Source: CBDHFQ01 sp965262565 (GTDB lineage Bacteria; Bacteroidota; Bacteroidia; J057). From it: 64,000 nt of DNA. Below are positions 63,906-64,000 of this stretch, one piece after another; within the stretch, counting starts at the first letter, position 1, and the number at the start of each line of letters is the position of its first letter. Location: NCBI GenBank assembly GCA_965262565.1, contig CBDHFQ010000007.1, positions 372,001-436,000 of the forward strand, written 5' to 3'. The notes under the pieces were generated by a model, which was given only the letters and a program-made list of their open reading frames with translations, made no database searches and had not been told where the DNA came from. The translations under genes were made by a program, and so were the position numbers.

Positions 63906-64000
63906 ATGCGAATACCCTCGTTCCTATTATCGATCATATCCGTTGCCCTATTTTTTTCCTGCCAATCTCCAGCAGTAGATCAACATCATTCCCCTAAACC
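63906..64000 (+). CDS. Lipoprotein, N-terminal fragment cut by window edge
   Basis: An ATG at 63906 opens a frame that runs to the window end without a stop: RIPSFLLSIISVALFFSCQS, a clear lipoprotein signal with lipobox FFSC, then PAVDQHHSPK. It begins 58 bp after the esterase gene on the same strand. Too little is present to say more. Confidence 0.6.
   Translation, partial: MRIPSFLLSIISVALFFSCQSPAVDQHHSPK

Noticed and set aside
1..64000. CRISPR arrays, tRNA or rRNA genes, prophage or transposase genes
   Set aside because: I looked for spaced direct repeats, tRNA T-arm patterns, rRNA-like conserved stretches and integrase or transposase motifs and saw none. Short tRNAs could still be missed by eye.

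Overview
The window is chromosomal DNA from a member of the Bacteroidota. A lineage close to the Saprospiria is my best guess, from gene content only. Evidence: a SusC/SusD outer-membrane pair, a type IX secretion C-terminal sorting domain, surface proteins opening with an INYQAV motif, beta-propeller sensor kinases with Y_Y_Y domains, a BlaI/M56 pair, a DUF1552/DUF1592 pair, lipoproteins with an acidic stretch after the lipobox Cys, moderate-to-low GC, and almost no Shine-Dalgarno sequences. I saw no rRNA, tRNA, CRISPR array, integrase or intact transposon.

Layout. 1-2604 (minus): DUF1552 protein (cut by the window edge) and a DUF1592-type cytochrome-like protein. 2835-8054 (plus): TPR histidine kinase and NarL-type regulator, then two secreted proteins, one with a T9SS sorting domain. 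8126-8738 (minus): a Uma2-family gene broken by one extra base. 8911-17672: an NtrC-type regulator translationally coupled to a propeller kinase, converging on a large hybrid propeller kinase. 17979-28957: a carbohydrate/redox block (GMC oxidoreductase, thioredoxin-like protein, two SDRs, GH63-type glucosidase, debranching-type amylo-glucosidase, MIP channel, NAD(P)HX-epimerase-like protein). 29037-32884: unrecognised envelope proteins and lipoproteins. 33160-34864: BlaI regulator and an M56-M23 fusion behind a large palindromic operator. 35207-40101: flavin amine oxidase, Crp/Fnr regulator, arsenite methyltransferase, hydrolase. 40405-42160: membrane protein, winged-helix regulator and uppS, tied together by two copies of one operator. 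42404-45738: TPR-AAA ATPase, TPR membrane protein and a possible Cys-His deamidase. 46062-48401: ABC exporter. 48494-54484: SusD, SusC and the wreck of a glycoside-hydrolase-like gene. 54578-64000: MarR regulator, NAD(P)-binding protein, small secreted proteins, a lactone-oxidase/PLP-enzyme pair, an MscS channel, lipoproteins and a metal-binding-motif esterase.

How it fits together. Much of the interest is in regulation readable from DNA: (i) TACTTTG-N5-CAAAGTA occurs twice, in front of the membrane-protein/regulator operon and in front of uppS, predicting an autoregulated regulon that reaches undecaprenyl-phosphate synthesis; (ii) a perfect FNR-type site, TTGATCTAGATCAA, overlaps the stop codon of a Crp/Fnr gene whose recognition helix has the matching E-x-x-S-R signature, just before arsM; (iii) a 42-bp interrupted palindrome covers the promoter region of blaI. 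Two genes are visibly damaged: the Uma2 gene, and the putative hydrolase next to susCD, whose middle is missing.

Limits: all family calls come from reading motifs and remembered family patterns; no search was run. Where the longest open frame begins at TTG and a signal peptide or known domain starts at a later ATG, I chose the later start and say so.
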